Part shown: positions 1 through 13,448 of the stretch, in pieces
Numbering within the stretch: the first letter of the stretch is position 1
Layout of the letters: each line of letters opens with the position of its first letter
Assembly (NCBI RefSeq): GCF_000499845.2
Contig: NC_023754.2
Location: forward strand, 20,214,111 to 20,278,110
DNA from: Phaseolus vulgaris
Taxonomy: Eukaryota; Streptophyta; Magnoliopsida; Fabales; Fabaceae
Length of the DNA: 64,000 nt
Direction of reading: 5' to 3'
Made by a program: the position numbers and the translations under genes
Notes under the pieces: generated by a model
Seen by the model: the letters and a program-made list of their open reading frames with translations, nothing else
Told to the model about the DNA's origin: nothing
The model's database searches: none

Positions 1-1029
1 GGAATAATAGATTTCAAACTATGTGCTACATACACAGACTAATTATTACAAATGGGCATTATTTATGCAACATCTCTCCAATTGAATGAAGTTTTTACTC
101 AATACTCAACTTCTGCACTAGATTGAGCAACATTATTTTTCTTATATCTTTCAAGAAATCAACTAACCCTTATATTACATAACTTGAGTATAAAACTTTT
201 TTTCCTATGGTTTGCTCCTCTAATTTATTTCACAACTAAATGATATCTATCACAAAGTCTTTCACAACAGAAGTAAAAAAATCAACATATTCATTGACTG
301 CAAAGGAAATATCTGGTCAGGTGGCAATGACATAATTCAGGTTCCAAAGTAGTCACTTGTACTTCTCTGGATTTAAAAGTGGCTCCTGTGATGTGGTAGA
401 AGTTTGGAATTGGAATCCATGGCCATGTCAATAGCCTTAGCTTCACCAGTTTTGTTTTCACCAGAGTATCCATTGCATACTTTGGTAATTGATAATAATG
501 CTACTTTCGGTTTGTGCTGCTACCTATATCCCCAAGAAAGTAATGGAGTACTAGGATCTTTTGTTGAAAATGGTGACATACTTTAATTAGGTGGACCTGA
601 TCATTACCTATAATAACAATGTTGTCAACTTAAACAACAAGTAGATAGATACATCTTGCAGTGAAATGGTGATAGAAGGCTGAGTGATAAGAGATACCGA
701 GACATGCATGCTCAACTACGAAACCATAGTACTGAATCTACCAAATCATGCTTTGAGAGAATATTTGAGTCAAATTTAGGAATTTGACCTATAGACTCCC
801 CAGAATAACAAATCTTGGAGGTTGTACCACAAACTTCAAAGGGGTCACCATGGAAAAAGACATTATTGACTAAGTTGGTATAAAGGTGGATGACAAATAT
901 CAGTTATGTACAAGAACAAACTTGACAAGAGACATTTTATCTACAGGAGAAAAAGTAATAACATAATCAAGTTTGGACACCAATAACCTTTGTCACCAAG
1001 TGAGCAATCAATTGCCCCATCGAGGTCAA

Positions 1030-1650
1030 TTGTGGTAATGTTTCTCATCAGTTTTGGGGTGATGTTCTTTTTGCTTGTTATCTCACTCACTAACCGGATA
1101 CCCTCTTTGATGTTCAACAATAAAATACCTCTATTTTATTTTCCCATTAAAATCTTCACTCTCTAATTCCTCGCTCTTTGGGTTCACAAGTTTGTCATAA
1201 TCATAGTCCTGATCCTGCTAAAATTGCTACTTGTTCTCACAATGGTTAGAATTACTCTCCTTCACATAGTTGTTACCTAGTCTCAACAAATATTAATTTA
1301 TTTTAATCTATTTCTTTCACAGGTTTCCACCTGAGTTTGAGTCTGTTTTAAAGCCTTACTTCCTAATCTTCCTTTTCTTATTTGAATCATCTCTACCCAA
1401 CCATATATATCTATTGGTCCACCTGATCCACAGGAGAATCCATCTCTTTCACCTACATTGCAAGTGTGTTACTGTCGACTTCATCCTCCTCCTCCTCTAC
1501 TTGATGTTGGGAAAACTTTTGACTCACCCCAGGCCTCCAGCCCTCTTACACAACACTAATCTTCCTATTGCTTTTTGGAATGATATTTGTTCTACTTGTA
1601 ATCCCTCACCCCCATCATGTCACATTAAGCTATCATTTTCTGTTGCCTCC
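1030..1650 (+). mobile_element. Decayed Ty1/copia integrase-to-RT linker fragment
   Basis: Translated on the plus strand with stops and frameshifts, this stretch follows the order of a Ty1/copia polyprotein. It has an integrase-core-like piece near 1045-1110 (HQFWGDVLFACYL), a piece like the post-integrase segment near 1260-1320 (CYLVSTNINLF), and a linker that ends in PRPPALLHNTNLPIAF followed by CSTCNP near 1530-1610, which resembles the segment before the reverse transcriptase. No intact frame remains. It lies on the 3' side of the ACBP gene, probably inside its last intron, in the opposite orientation. Similarity was judged from memory of the family. Confidence 0.6.
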
Positions 1651-2039
1651 CCCCTATATTTGTCTCTGTCTCTATTCCAAAGATGGCAGGTGAAACTCTA
1701 ATACCATGTTGCGAAAGAAACCAAGAAGCATGACTAAATCCGTTTGTAAATGCACACTACAAAATGTATTACTATTAAGTGGCTAATAATTACAGAAAAA
1801 TAATTTCCATAACTAAGGATATCTAACAATATGCAAAAGTTACCGTAATAAATTTATCTAACTAGCACCTTTTAAGTTCAATGATATAGTTCAGACTTCA
1901 TTAATAAATATAACAGCCAAGAATTTTCCCATTCAGTGGAGCTCAAAAATCTGAATCAAACAACACCATAATATTCTATCATGAATAAATAATGGACCTG
2001 AACCTTATTGATAGAAAACATTTAATTTTGGCTTATACA

Positions 2040-2450
2040 ATGATAGGCTAAGACCCTTAATTAGTAGGATCTATCAAAGGAGAGCTAGGAGAAGGGCAGA
2101 GGATAATAACCTCAGAAGTTAGTAGAAAGACAGGTTGAAACAGAATGATGAGCGATGACTAACTGTCTATTATTTTAGTTAGTGATAGGAAGAAATAAAT
2201 AGGAGAAGAGGAGAAGATTGAGTATCATATCACATTGTGGACAAATGTGGGAGAGGCCTGGATCTTTCAAAAATATCCAGGAAAATCTTTATTCGATCTA
2301 TTTATTACCTGATTTTTTACTGTTTTATACTGGATCGGAGAGTAGGGAAGTAGGGTTTCCTTTCAATTTTTCCCTTTCTACTCTGAATCAACCAGTTCAA
2401 TCATACACCCCATTCTGCTTGGGTCTCTGACCCAACCGACTGATCCTAGA
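2040..2450 (+). mobile_element. LTR-like and leader-like remnant, possibly copia
   Basis: A moderately GC-richer stretch. It has a run like the R/U5 part of plant copia LTRs (AATAAATAGGAGAAGAGGAG near 2196), and then TGGATCGGAGAGTAGG near 2331, which looks like a mutated tRNA-Met primer-binding site (consensus TGGTATCAGAGC). The 70-codon open frame at 2218-2430 matches nothing I recognise. It may be a partner of the pol fragment to its left or a separate insertion; the ends were not defined. Confidence 0.35.
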
Positions 2451-2673
2451 GACCAAGAGACAAAATAAAGCAGTATAGTTAACAGATAATGGAGGGAGTG
2501 TTGCCCAGTAACTCATAGCTCTGGAAAGAAAAAGGGCAATGGAATAGTTTCTCTAGAATTCTAATTTTTATTTGCTGTTAATCATTAGCCACTTCAGTGC
2601 TTGATTCCTCAACTGAATCCATTCCTGACTAATCCAAACTAGAAAAGGAACTTCAACCACTAAGGTAGTTTAC

Positions 2674-5600
2674 CTTGTAAAGGTCGGTGTTACGAGACTC
2701 AGCTTCTGCCAGCTCTTGCTTTAATTGAAGAGCATGCTGCTTCTCCTTGCCGAGTGATGATTCCAACTCTTCTTTCTCAGCCTTCAGGACTGATATAACA
2801 TCACCTTTGGATTTCTGTATGACAGCAACATATGAAAGCAGTTACTGACAGGAAAAAAGATGAAATGGCATAAATTAGAATATGATATGCTTTTTGGGGA
2901 TATAAATGAGGGGCTTAGGCAAGAACTAGACAGGAATAACATGGAAGAGGCCAAGTGTGTTAAATCATGAAATGCATACCACAGATTGGAGGGGGGCAGT
3001 CTAAGCAATTCGGACTTATAATGCAAAAATGAGCATAAATTTCAAGTCCATTAGCTACTTGAGGAGGGAAAGAGAATACATATATATAATTGTATGCATT
3101 AGTGTAGTTTGAACTTTGGAGTTTGTTACGAACTAATATTTCCTTCTTCATTATGTTGGCAATAAGAGAAAAATCACGCACTGCCACAATAACATGAGCA
3201 TACTATACTGTGTTGTTACTTTGTGAAATTCAAAGTGACAAAGAAACAAATGGATTTATAATTTAGCAGGCTAGGGTCAGGGTTTTATGACAAAGTCAAG
3301 GCTAAGGAACTACATGGGTTGAGTTGGGTTGAAGGTTTCTTTAGGGTAGGGCAGGGAAATGATTGGTTCAAAACCTTACGATGATGATAAAAGTCCACAA
3401 AGTGAGAAGTGTTGGTGCCGTAAAAAGCAAACTGAAAGGCATGTCTAACTGAATTTGGCCAATTATACAATTAGAACTTTGTTAAAAAAACCCTTTAATA
3501 GAAGTCTAGATTCGTGCAAGGTTATAAATAGAAGAGAAAAAAAAAGAGAACAATATGACAAGTGTTTAGATATTGGATTGTGAGCCAAACACATGCAAAC
3601 AGAAAAATAGATATCTTGTTAAACCAAATTCAAAAGATAATAATATTTATAAAGTAGAGAACCACAATTGAAATTTCAAACAAACATGAATGCAGGAACA
3701 AGGAGCTTCTTAAAACCAGAAATAAATAATGTAATCCTTTGCAGTAATACATACAGCTGGACCTACACTGTCCAAGACAACTTCCCAATTTTTCCCTTCA
3801 TGGCCAACTTCAAATTCAGACTCCGCATCTCGGGTAGCATTTGTGGCATTTGGGATAGCTGAAACACTATCTGGTACTGAATTTTCAATTATTGTGGATT
3901 GCAGTGTTGATTTGTGGCTTGGTTTAAGAACATATACCTGAATGCAGTAAACCAAATCAGATGAGGAAGAAAATATAAAAGCAAAAGCAAAGGAGAACAG
4001 AAACAGAGGCAAAGGTTTGAAATAATATTTACTTCATTGTTGTAACGTCCATTATACCCTCCAAAAGATATAAGTACATCTTCGCCATTATTCGAGCTTA
4101 CAACCAAACTCAATCCCTGCAACAGGAACCATCTTAATTACCTTAATCCAATGGCAATAGAAACATAACCTTATGTTATGAAAGCACAGCATGCAGTTAA
4201 CAAGGATCAGTACTCTAGTTAGATTTTGTATCACATACAGCATTGTTAAAATACATAGATAAAATACCTCACTGGCAACAGGAACTCGTCCTTGAACAGA
4301 AGTTACCACTGACCAAGCCAGTGTAGACATATTCAGTACAGCTGTTTCAGAGACCCCTGCAGAATAACATGGAATATATAATATATAGTGAAACAAGACT
4401 GCAACATAAGTGTCCTGAAATCCATAACATAATAATACGTAAATTTACAACCAAGGTAACCAACTAAGCCATGTAGATGCATAAAAACCAGCCCAGAATT
4501 TATTACTCTTCAGTGATCCCAATAAAATGGCAATGCTTTCCTCTATAACTTTCTTTCACAATGAAACAGTGCATTAACTTTCGCATAAATAAGCACTTTT
4601 GTCATTGCGTCAATGCATGCTTAATCAAAGCTTTTACACTCTTTACGCTTTTACACTCTTTACTGTCCTTTCAGTGCCATAAACTCATATCTGTTACCCT
4701 ATCTTCAAAGTATGTTGCAAGGATCAAGAGAAAAAATGTGTCAACTAACCTCCATCTATGCAGGAAATATACAAAACCGGAGAGAAACTAAAGAATAGAA
4801 GGTGAAAACTATAGCAAATTGGCACATGTGGCAATTGTAAGTTTGATTTATTTACTATCTCTATTTTCCAGAAAGCATTCTGAAGGGGCCTCCAAGAAAC
4901 CACTTTGGGGAATAGGTAGGGGGCTAGATCATTTTGCTGAAAGGCCAAAATACATTACGAAGCCACTATTTCGACAGAAGCAACTTCTTTAATACCCAAA
5001 TGCATTTTGAATGTAATTGATGTAATTGTCCTTACTAAAAATGTATTTACACAGAAAGCCGTGTATTTTATATTATTTTAACAATTTCACACTCGAGCAA
5101 TATTAACTAATCTAAAATTATAAGTGAACAACCCCAGACAAGATAAAAGCAGAGTATATTTAGCGAGACTAAAATAAAAACTAAATAAAAGTGATGTGCC
5201 ACGTTGAGGTAGCTATCTTTTTCTCACTTAAGCAACATTATGCAGAGTGCAAAATCATTCCTCAATTGTAGAAAGTATAGTTCTAAGAGGCAAAAAGGCA
5301 TACCACTCTTGTTGTCACCACCACCAACAATGAACCAGTTCTCCCCTACTGTCACACCAGCATGTCCAGCACGTGGTGTTGGTATTTCACCCAGCTGTGT
5401 GGGGTGAGACCATTCCATCTGTAGAGTTCACACAAATGATTAGATGGAGACAGATTTTCCACTCCATCATCTTATAGAACAAGCAATGGCCTTACAGTTT
5501 GCAAATCAAGAACATGTAAATCATTGAAGCATGTTGCATGTGAACCCCCACCAAAGATAAGTAAGTATCGCTCCACATGAACAGCAGCAGTATGATCGGA

Positions 5601-8600
5601 CCTTGGAGAAGGCGGCACCCCACTGCCAGTTAAGACTTAGTTAGCACCAAACATCAATGTTATTTTTTCATTTTCCTTTTCTCTTTATATTGGCATGGGG
5701 AGAAAAACAACACATTCACAACTAATGAAAGGAGTAACATAATTTACAATGTATAATACCCACATCGTGGCATAAACAAAGATGACCCCACTGAACACTT
5801 TTTATGACAAGTTCTCTCCTTTTACAACATAAAACCCTTTACATTCCCCAAACCATACAACCTTCTCATCCCCATAGAAAAGGTAAAATTAGATACAAAG
5901 GAGTGTTTCAGAAAAACTACTTACACAGCATCAATTTCATCCCAGGTCATGGTTTCCAAGTCAAGAATATGCAGATCGTTCAAAAGAGTCCTCTTTGCAT
6001 CTTGCCCACCAAAAATTACCAAGGTTCCCCCTACAAGGGTCACTGATTGGCCTCCACGTGATGCCTACAAAGTATATATGATTGAAGAGAACTAAACAGA
6101 CCTTTAATGTACTTTTATTTCAAAATATAAAAAAAAATAGAAAAAGAGGGGGAACTACTGTCCTCCACTATTCAAAAATCATAGAACCTCCACAGTACAA
6201 ATGTGATATGTCACACACTTCTAATGAGAGATAATATATAATTCTAGGATTTTGGGATCAATAAACATAAGATAACAACAGATACATACCGGAGCTTTCC
6301 CAAAAGTCTTTAGAGTTGACCATGTAGCAGTTTGAAGATCAAGCACTTTCACTGGCACAATACATAATAGTAATAAGGATACTTAGTTTTAACCTCAATA
6401 GAAAAAACAACAAACATAGGAGTTGGAGAAGAGTCACAAATGGGGTAGGGAGGGGAGCATAATTAACAGTCATGGATCAAATCAATAAACTAAGGAGAAT
6501 GTTACTCTTAGAAAGGGGCCTTTAAGCCTAATTCAAAATTAGAAAAAATATTTGAAGGCAAAAAAAATTATATTACAAAGCAAAACATGGGCCTAAATGT
6601 TCAACTTAAATATGCATACAAAATTTATCACTACCAGCAATTTTGATTGGTTTTTTCCTTAAAAGTGAATGAAGAGACGGTATCATGCTTTAGTTTACTG
6701 AATAGAATAGAATACAGAACACAATTTGAGTAAGTATGCCTTAGTTATGCTTATTGTTGTCACTAAAATTAATGAAGTTTATAGGCCAATCCAAAAAAAT
6801 AAATCCTGATGAAACTTCTTAATGTATCTCATTTCCTCATGTATTTATGCACAGAATGATAGATGAAGAGAACTCATATCGACAATACTGGCTAAAATAG
6901 AGCTTATATAAAGGCTTGGAGAATGCTCATCTTATAAAGCTAGATTCGGGGGCTGAGTTAGATCCAACCCAAATTCATGATAACATAGTATGACATCATT
7001 ATTATACCTTGGATACTTTCAGAAGGATCTTTTGAGTGCCCTGCAACAGACAGAAGCTTATTTCCCCATGGAATCTGTAATTGAAAAAAATTCCATCACC
7101 AAATCCCACAAAATTTCAGAATTAGTACTAGCAGCCAACTACAAGCAGATTGAACACGGCTTAGATTATGCAGTTTTATGTTCAATACAAACCAAAGAAT
7201 GACCAGCGCAAGGGATTGAAGTTGTTGGGGACTCATCTCCAGCCTTAGCTTCAATCTTTGACCAAGTCCAACTTCTCAAATCCAAAACCTGTATTTGTTT
7301 CCATATAGATCAAGTAAACAAAACGTAACTAAGTCAACCTGAGAGACAGATAACAAAAATCCTTTTGGTCAAGACACAGTATATAAATTGGTGGTTTCAG
7401 TCAACCTCAGAAGACAAATTGTAACACAGTCAAAATAGATGGCTTCTGGAATATGTATATTGAATGTATGCTTACATGAAGATCATTAAGGTAACGACCA
7501 TTGTGATTTCCACCATATATGTACAATTTATCTTGCACAACTGCAGCTCCATGCTAAACATACAAACAACTAGACTTAGGGAAGGAAAAACCAATAGAGA
7601 ATAGATCATAAACTCAAAAAATGGCAGAAAAAAAAACTAGTTTAGAATGGAATTTTATAATTTTCATATTTCACAAGAGCCAGTACCTCATATCGGGCTT
7701 TTGGACATTGTCCAGATACTGGAGGCGCAATCCATTGATCGTATACTCCAACTGAACTAAAGCCTTCCACAACAATATCTTTATCCTCTGTTCCAACTTC
7801 ACTTCCATTTTGAGTGGAAATAGTCTTTGTCTCTGGATAAGAGTTTCCATTCTCAATTACTGGTTCAACTTTGGAATTATGCTGTCAAACCAGCAAGATG
7901 GAATTGGAAAGCAGGAAAAAAAGAAAAATAAATCACTACTTTGACGGTGGCAACAAAAGTGGATAAGAATATAGAGGAAGGTGTTCTTATTACAATGGTA
8001 TTGACAACTTGACACCACTTAAGTTGACATGCCTCTTACATTAATCTAAATTTTAAACCTAACTATCAAATCCTAAATGTCAAATCATGGAATCTTGTAA
8101 ATGACTTGCAACAAAATCACTGACTCAATTAAGTTGCATAAGAATTGCGTGCATGTCTATTAGGTATGATATGAACTGAATACTGCCATTGACCAATTGT
8201 CTTAAGGACCCAATAAATCAAAAGTTTACAACATGAGGCACAAAGTTGATGCAAAGAGCTCATATATAGTTTTATGTATTGAGTAAGTGTAATAAGATGG
8301 AAGGAGAGATTTTTGGAGCACGGAGCTGGTTATGTGGGTGGAATTGATTGTGTAGAGGTATGAGTAAGTTATAGATAAGTTGGTAATCATGGGAAGGGGG
8401 CATCATTTTGGCGGGTTTTGGTTTTGGGTTGGAGCCATTGTAGAGAGACTTCTCTATAAAGAGTTGAGCTCTTGGGAAAATCTCAGCCGAGATCGTTCTT
8501 CCTTTATTAATAAAACCTCTCCCTATTTCTATTTTTATTATTTCATATCCTACCAGGGTGAAAGGTAGTAAAAACACATTATTGAAATTATAAATTATAT

Positions 8601-10331
8601 CAAATTTTATTTTCCAAAGAACGTCTTTCTTTTTTTAAATTATTTGACCACCACGAATACAAACAACATTCTGATCACTCGGTACTTACTCTATAAAGTT
8701 ATAATACACGAATATAAACATATAACAAGTAAAGCTCACTGCAAGCCAACAGCATAACTACTACTACAGACGAAACTTATGAATAACATTTGAGAAAAAC
8801 ATCATAGCATTAACAGGACTCTGTATTATATATAGCTTATACTCTTAACAACACTCACATTCATTTGCACGTCTATAACAGGTTCTATAACAGGTTCTAC
8901 AACAGAGTTAGATGCTCTTGAATACCAACCAGGATCTTCTTCCTACGCAACAAAAGAAATTACAAAAAAAGGTAATCAGCTAACAGCTACAATATACCAA
9001 GGAAGAGTGATTATGTAAATTATTTGCATGACCTCCAATATTTTCACAAAAAGACGCATGGCTTCAGTGGAAGACATGGTTCCAAGCTGGTTCCAACTGC
9101 ATCAATAATTACTATCTTTAATAATATTCTTGATAAAATAAGATTAGGAATGCAATAGTGCATATTGCTAGTATAATACCATTAAAAAATATAATTGATA
9201 AAAGACAGAGCAGTATTCATGACAAAATATCTGCAAAATGAAAATGCAAGAAAAGCAAGGTAAAACCTTAATGACGTCAAGCAGATGCACAGAGCAAGAG
9301 CATACAGAAAGTTAAAAGCAGCAAGTGTGTTTTAAGCAAACAAACCTGGCCCATTTGCCATGCTCCACCATTTTCCATGTACTGGGTTCTGGGACGTTAC
9401 AAGGTCCTACACTAGCCTGAAATAGCAAATGTTCCAATAAATTAATACGAAAGTTGTTATTTTCACTCCAGCAATATCAGCACATTTCAGAAAAAAAAAA
9501 CTAATTAAACCATTGGCTGAAGAGGTAGTAATCACTAGTAAATCATCATTCCATTCCTTCATGTTCAAACTATGACATCTCTAGCTTCATCAACCTCTAG
9601 TGTGCCAAATACAAGCAACATTTTGATCACGCATTTTATCTAAACATATGTTTATCCAAAGGAAACCCAGAAAAAACAACAACCAAGCCTTATCCAACTC
9701 TATTATTTCGTAGCCAACAATTCCATTGACTTAACACCAATCAAAAAAACAAAAACACCCACATAGATCAACACAACATCCAATGTTTCCACGGCCAGTC
9801 CCCCAAACAACAAAATCATCGCCAAAACGTAACATCTAAAACATTCAACAATAAATCTAATTCACACACCACTCACATGCCATAGCCAAATTACTTGTCC
9901 CACACCCCACAAGATCAATCAGCACGAAAGAACATTTCCATAAACTACTAACGAGGTTACCATGGAGTCATACAAATCCTCTCCATTTCAATCCAATCCA
10001 TCAATCCCATTCACCAACGAAACCAGATCTAATCAATCAATATAGAATGGCATCACCGACAAGAAGACAATGAAGCGAAATCCAAAAACCAAAAGCGAAA
10101 TCCATATTGAAAGAGCGTGCAAGAGGCATAATGCAGTGCAGATGGTTAAGGTTATTGAGGTGGTACCTGCTGGTATAAGCTGTATAGAAGAAGAGAGGTA
10201 GACTTAGCGAATTTGGAAGTGAGGGTTTTGGTTGGAGAGGTGGATCCATCAAATCCCACGTAAGAGGCCGCAGCGTAGAACCGCTCTGGGTATTGCAGAC
10301 CAGAACTTGCTCTCGCCATCCCCATCGACAT
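2674..10331 (-). CDS. Acyl-CoA-binding protein with kelch repeats (ACBP4/ACBP5 type), 3' end off window
   Basis: Likely a cytosolic plant acyl-CoA-binding protein that carries long-chain acyl-CoA esters and uses a kelch propeller for protein contacts. Sixteen coding exons, read right to left: 10331-10167, 9416-9346, 9096-9033, 8942-8859, 7881-7687, 7553-7476, 7288-7193, 7074-7008, 6351-6290, 6064-5925, 5622-5496, 5418-5304, 4356-4268, 4116-4033, 3937-3755 and 2814-2674. All junctions are GT-AG and the phases add up to 587 codons. Residues 1 to about 105 form the ACB domain (YPERFYAAASYVGFDGS near the start, then KWASWNQLGTMSSTEAMRLF). Residues about 190-485 are kelch blades (IYGGNHNGRYLNDLH, VIFGGQDAKRTLLNDLH, FIVGGGDNKSG, SFGGYNGRYNNE). 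Exon 16 begins a charged coiled coil. About 80 C-terminal residues expected from Arabidopsis ACBP4 are not visible and probably lie left of base 1. The start is the first of three close Met codons (MSMGMARASS); the in-frame upstream Met at 10370 is less likely by homology. Confidence 0.93.
8240..8580 (+). mobile_element. LTR-like insertion in an ACBP intron
   Basis: This GC-richer block sits in the intron between the exons at 8859-8942 and 7687-7881. It carries an apparent short promoter and poly(A) layout on the plus strand: CTATAAAGAGTTGAGCTCTT near 8454, then TTATTAATAAAACCTCTCC near 8505. This resembles the U3/R/U5 order of small plant LTRs. No internal coding sequence flanks it, so it would be a solo or partial LTR. 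I could not find a convincing target-site duplication. Confidence 0.35.
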
Positions 10332-10455
10332 CGCAGCTTCAGATCCACCAATTCGCTTCACTTGGAACAAAATTAACTCCTATAACATAGATTCAACCAC
10401 ACAATTGCATAAATGGCTTCAGATTGAGGATGCAGATGCAATAGGAAGGTGCCAC

Positions 10456-10470
10456 TGGCTTATATATATC
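10456..10470 (-). promoter_or_regulatory. Candidate TATA box of the ACBP gene
   Basis: The minus strand reads GATATATATAAG here, about 130 bases upstream of the chosen ATG at 10331. That leaves a leader of about 100 nt. The position and sequence fit a plant TATA box. Inferred from sequence only. Confidence 0.45.
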
Positions 10471-10479
10471 AACTTCTTC

Positions 10480-12529
10480 TTTCTGCGGACGCACTCTTCT
10501 TCGCAGATCCACACTCATTCTTCAACTTTCGGAAATAGCCACATACCCCTTCGCTTTTTCTTAATTTGCATGCACGTTTTTCTAAAAAGGGTTCAACACT
10601 TTCTTTTATTTTTATTAAAGGACTATGTTTTTTTCCTTAAAAAATTGTAGGATTTTTTTTTTCTAATATAAAATTTTCAGTCTTTTCGTAAATTAGTTGA
10701 AGAAAAACATATTTATCCTTTTACATTTACTTTGCTAAATGTCTTCGCTAATTATCCATGTAATAAATGAATTTACTGTAATGTAAGACTATATATCCAC
10801 ATATATTAGCTTTTATTATTCATAAATCTTTATTAAATAATAATATTATCAATATTTTTTATTAATTTTTTTCTCTAGACAATTAAATTATTGTGGACGA
10901 AAAAACAATTACTCCTGCAACAGCTAAATGTATAAATAATACACTTCAATGACCTAAAATAATGGTTATATATGATAATTAAACTCCACATAATGCACAC
11001 TAATACAGAGATTAATCATGATTTCTGTACTAATTTATAGACTCATGTCTAATACAATTTATTTCCAAAATACGTATTTTTTATTTTTTATTTTAAAAAA
11101 ACTAACTTAAATATTGGAAAATCTTATTACAAAACAAAGGTTAACTTGTGATATTTTTATTTTTTAAAAGTAATTGTAAACTTTGTAAGAACTAATTTCT
11201 GTATATTTATTTAATGTGGTAAAACTTTCAGACACTAAAAGACAAAACCCTTTTGTTTTATATTACTAAAAGATAAAAATATTTATTCATATTTTAATTT
11301 AAAATTTTAATATATATTATTGTATTATTAAAATTGGTAGTCTAGGTTTTTTTAGGCGTATAAAAGTATTTTTTTTCTTATTGAAAATATAATTGTATGA
11401 AATTGAAGAGTAGAAGTATATTTGAGCATCTTTTTGTTGTGGAGACATAATTTAATGTGAATTAAATTATGCTTGCGTCATTGTTTTGGATTTTTTGCCA
11501 ACGGGAATAGTTACATTTATTGATAAAAATGAAAGAAAATTATGTAGACAGATGAATTAGCTTGTGTCGGTGATACAGGAATGAAAAATTTTAAAATTAA
11601 ATTTTTAAAAAAATATTAGATGGTTGTAGTTTTTTGTTATTTTAATTTTAAAATTTTAAATGAATTTAATTGATAAGTGAAACAGTGTGAAGTTAATACA
11701 CTCTAGTTAAAAAAAATTATAAATATATATTTTTAAATTATTATTATTATCATTATTCTCTATTTCTTTTTAGAAATGCTGTTTAATTTTTTTTAATATT
11801 ATAACTTTTCAAATTTTAGAAAAATATTGACAACATGTTTCTATTTTATTCTTTTCATTTTTACATTATATGCAAACGAATTAAAAACTAGACAAGATAT
11901 AAGGACATAAATAAATAAATAAAAATTAATAATGTTTTTGAGTTTAAAAATGTCAGTTAAATAAAATATCTGTAACATGTATTTATTATTTAAAGAAAAC
12001 AAAGTATTTTTTTTAACATTAAAGGAGAATGTAGTATAATTTAAGTACTTTCCAAAAAGGAAAATTATTACTTTATCTATTTCTCTATTATTACCACTTC
12101 TCTTTATTATTATTTTAACCCCTTCCTAAAACACTAAATGTATGCTATTGACATTTTATTTTTAAGATTTATTAAAAATACTTAGTAATAATAGATAAAA
12201 TGCATAATATAAAATATAATGACTGAAATTAAATAATACAATTAAAATAACGATATGTAAATACAAAATTACATGAGTTTATAAACAATAATAGATATTT
12301 GACACCTAAATATTTTATGAAAAAATAATATATGTATATACATATATTATTAAAAAAATCTCTTTATTATTTAGTAATGTTTAACTTTTCAATATCATAT
12401 TTCCATTTCTATTTACTAACTAATTATCAATGTATTGATGATATTTAATTTTTATGTTAATTAACTAAATATATATTTACAAAAGTAACATTGATTTTGA
12501 AATTAAGTTATTTATGAAATATTCCCTTA

Positions 12530-12569
<40 letters not shown>

Positions 12570-13340
12570 TTGAAAATTCAGTAAGCTTCAACTATAAAAT
12601 ATGTTGTCAATATATCTCTTATTTGATCAAATAGGTAATTAATTGTTGGCATCTATGATTATTCAATATTAATATAAAATGATTTTACACTCATCATTTA
12701 AGCACTAACCATTAGTCGTATGACATTTAATATGATTACTTTGAAATCAATAAATTTATCATATATAATAGTTTATGATTAGATAATGTACTTCCTATTT
12801 TATAATTGACTAACCAAAAAATTAAATTTTATTTTTACCTTTCAATAAAGTTTTATTTTTACCGATTTATTATTACATTATTTAATCAAAGTAATGAATT
12901 TAAAAAATATATATATATTTTAGTAGAACTATCTTAAAAAATGATGTATTTATTATTATTTTTAATATGTGTGAGAAAACTTAAATTACAATAGGACAAA
13001 GGAAATAATGTAAAAATGTCTAAATTGTCAATACATAACACATGTATATCATAATTTTTACTTGTATTTTGAAAAACATATGATAAAACAAAGCAAAGTG
13101 ATAATATATATAATGAAACTTCAAATAAAATGTCCCAACAAATTTCCAGCATATATAGCTAAAAAGGGAATGTGAGTGAATTTGAGAGTTGCAGTGTACA
13201 CATTGAATTAACTATTTTTTTGCTCAGTATTGAACTTTATATATGGACCATTATTCCATTTCAAGACACAGAACAATGAACACTAACTTAAAGGGACCAA
13301 AAGATCCACACACTGATTTCTGCAGTGTAATACTAAATTA
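10480..13340. other. AT-rich intergenic spacer
   Basis: Between the 5' end of the ACBP gene and the 3' end of the IDD gene. Very AT-rich with many stops in all frames. Apart from the TA microsatellite I see no gene, RNA gene or clear element in it. Confidence 0.7.
12532..12567. repeat. (TA)n microsatellite
   Basis: An uninterrupted run of about 17 TA dinucleotides in AT-rich spacer. Shorter TA runs also occur near 23248-23270, 43027-43047 and 49198-49214. Confidence 0.95.
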
Positions 13341-13448
13341 TTTATGGGAGAAAAGAAATTAGTTCATAGAACTAAAGCTGAAAATTCCACCTACATCAGA
13401 AACATGCACATTATTTTATTTTTCCCTCCCCAGCAAGGTCACCATGTC

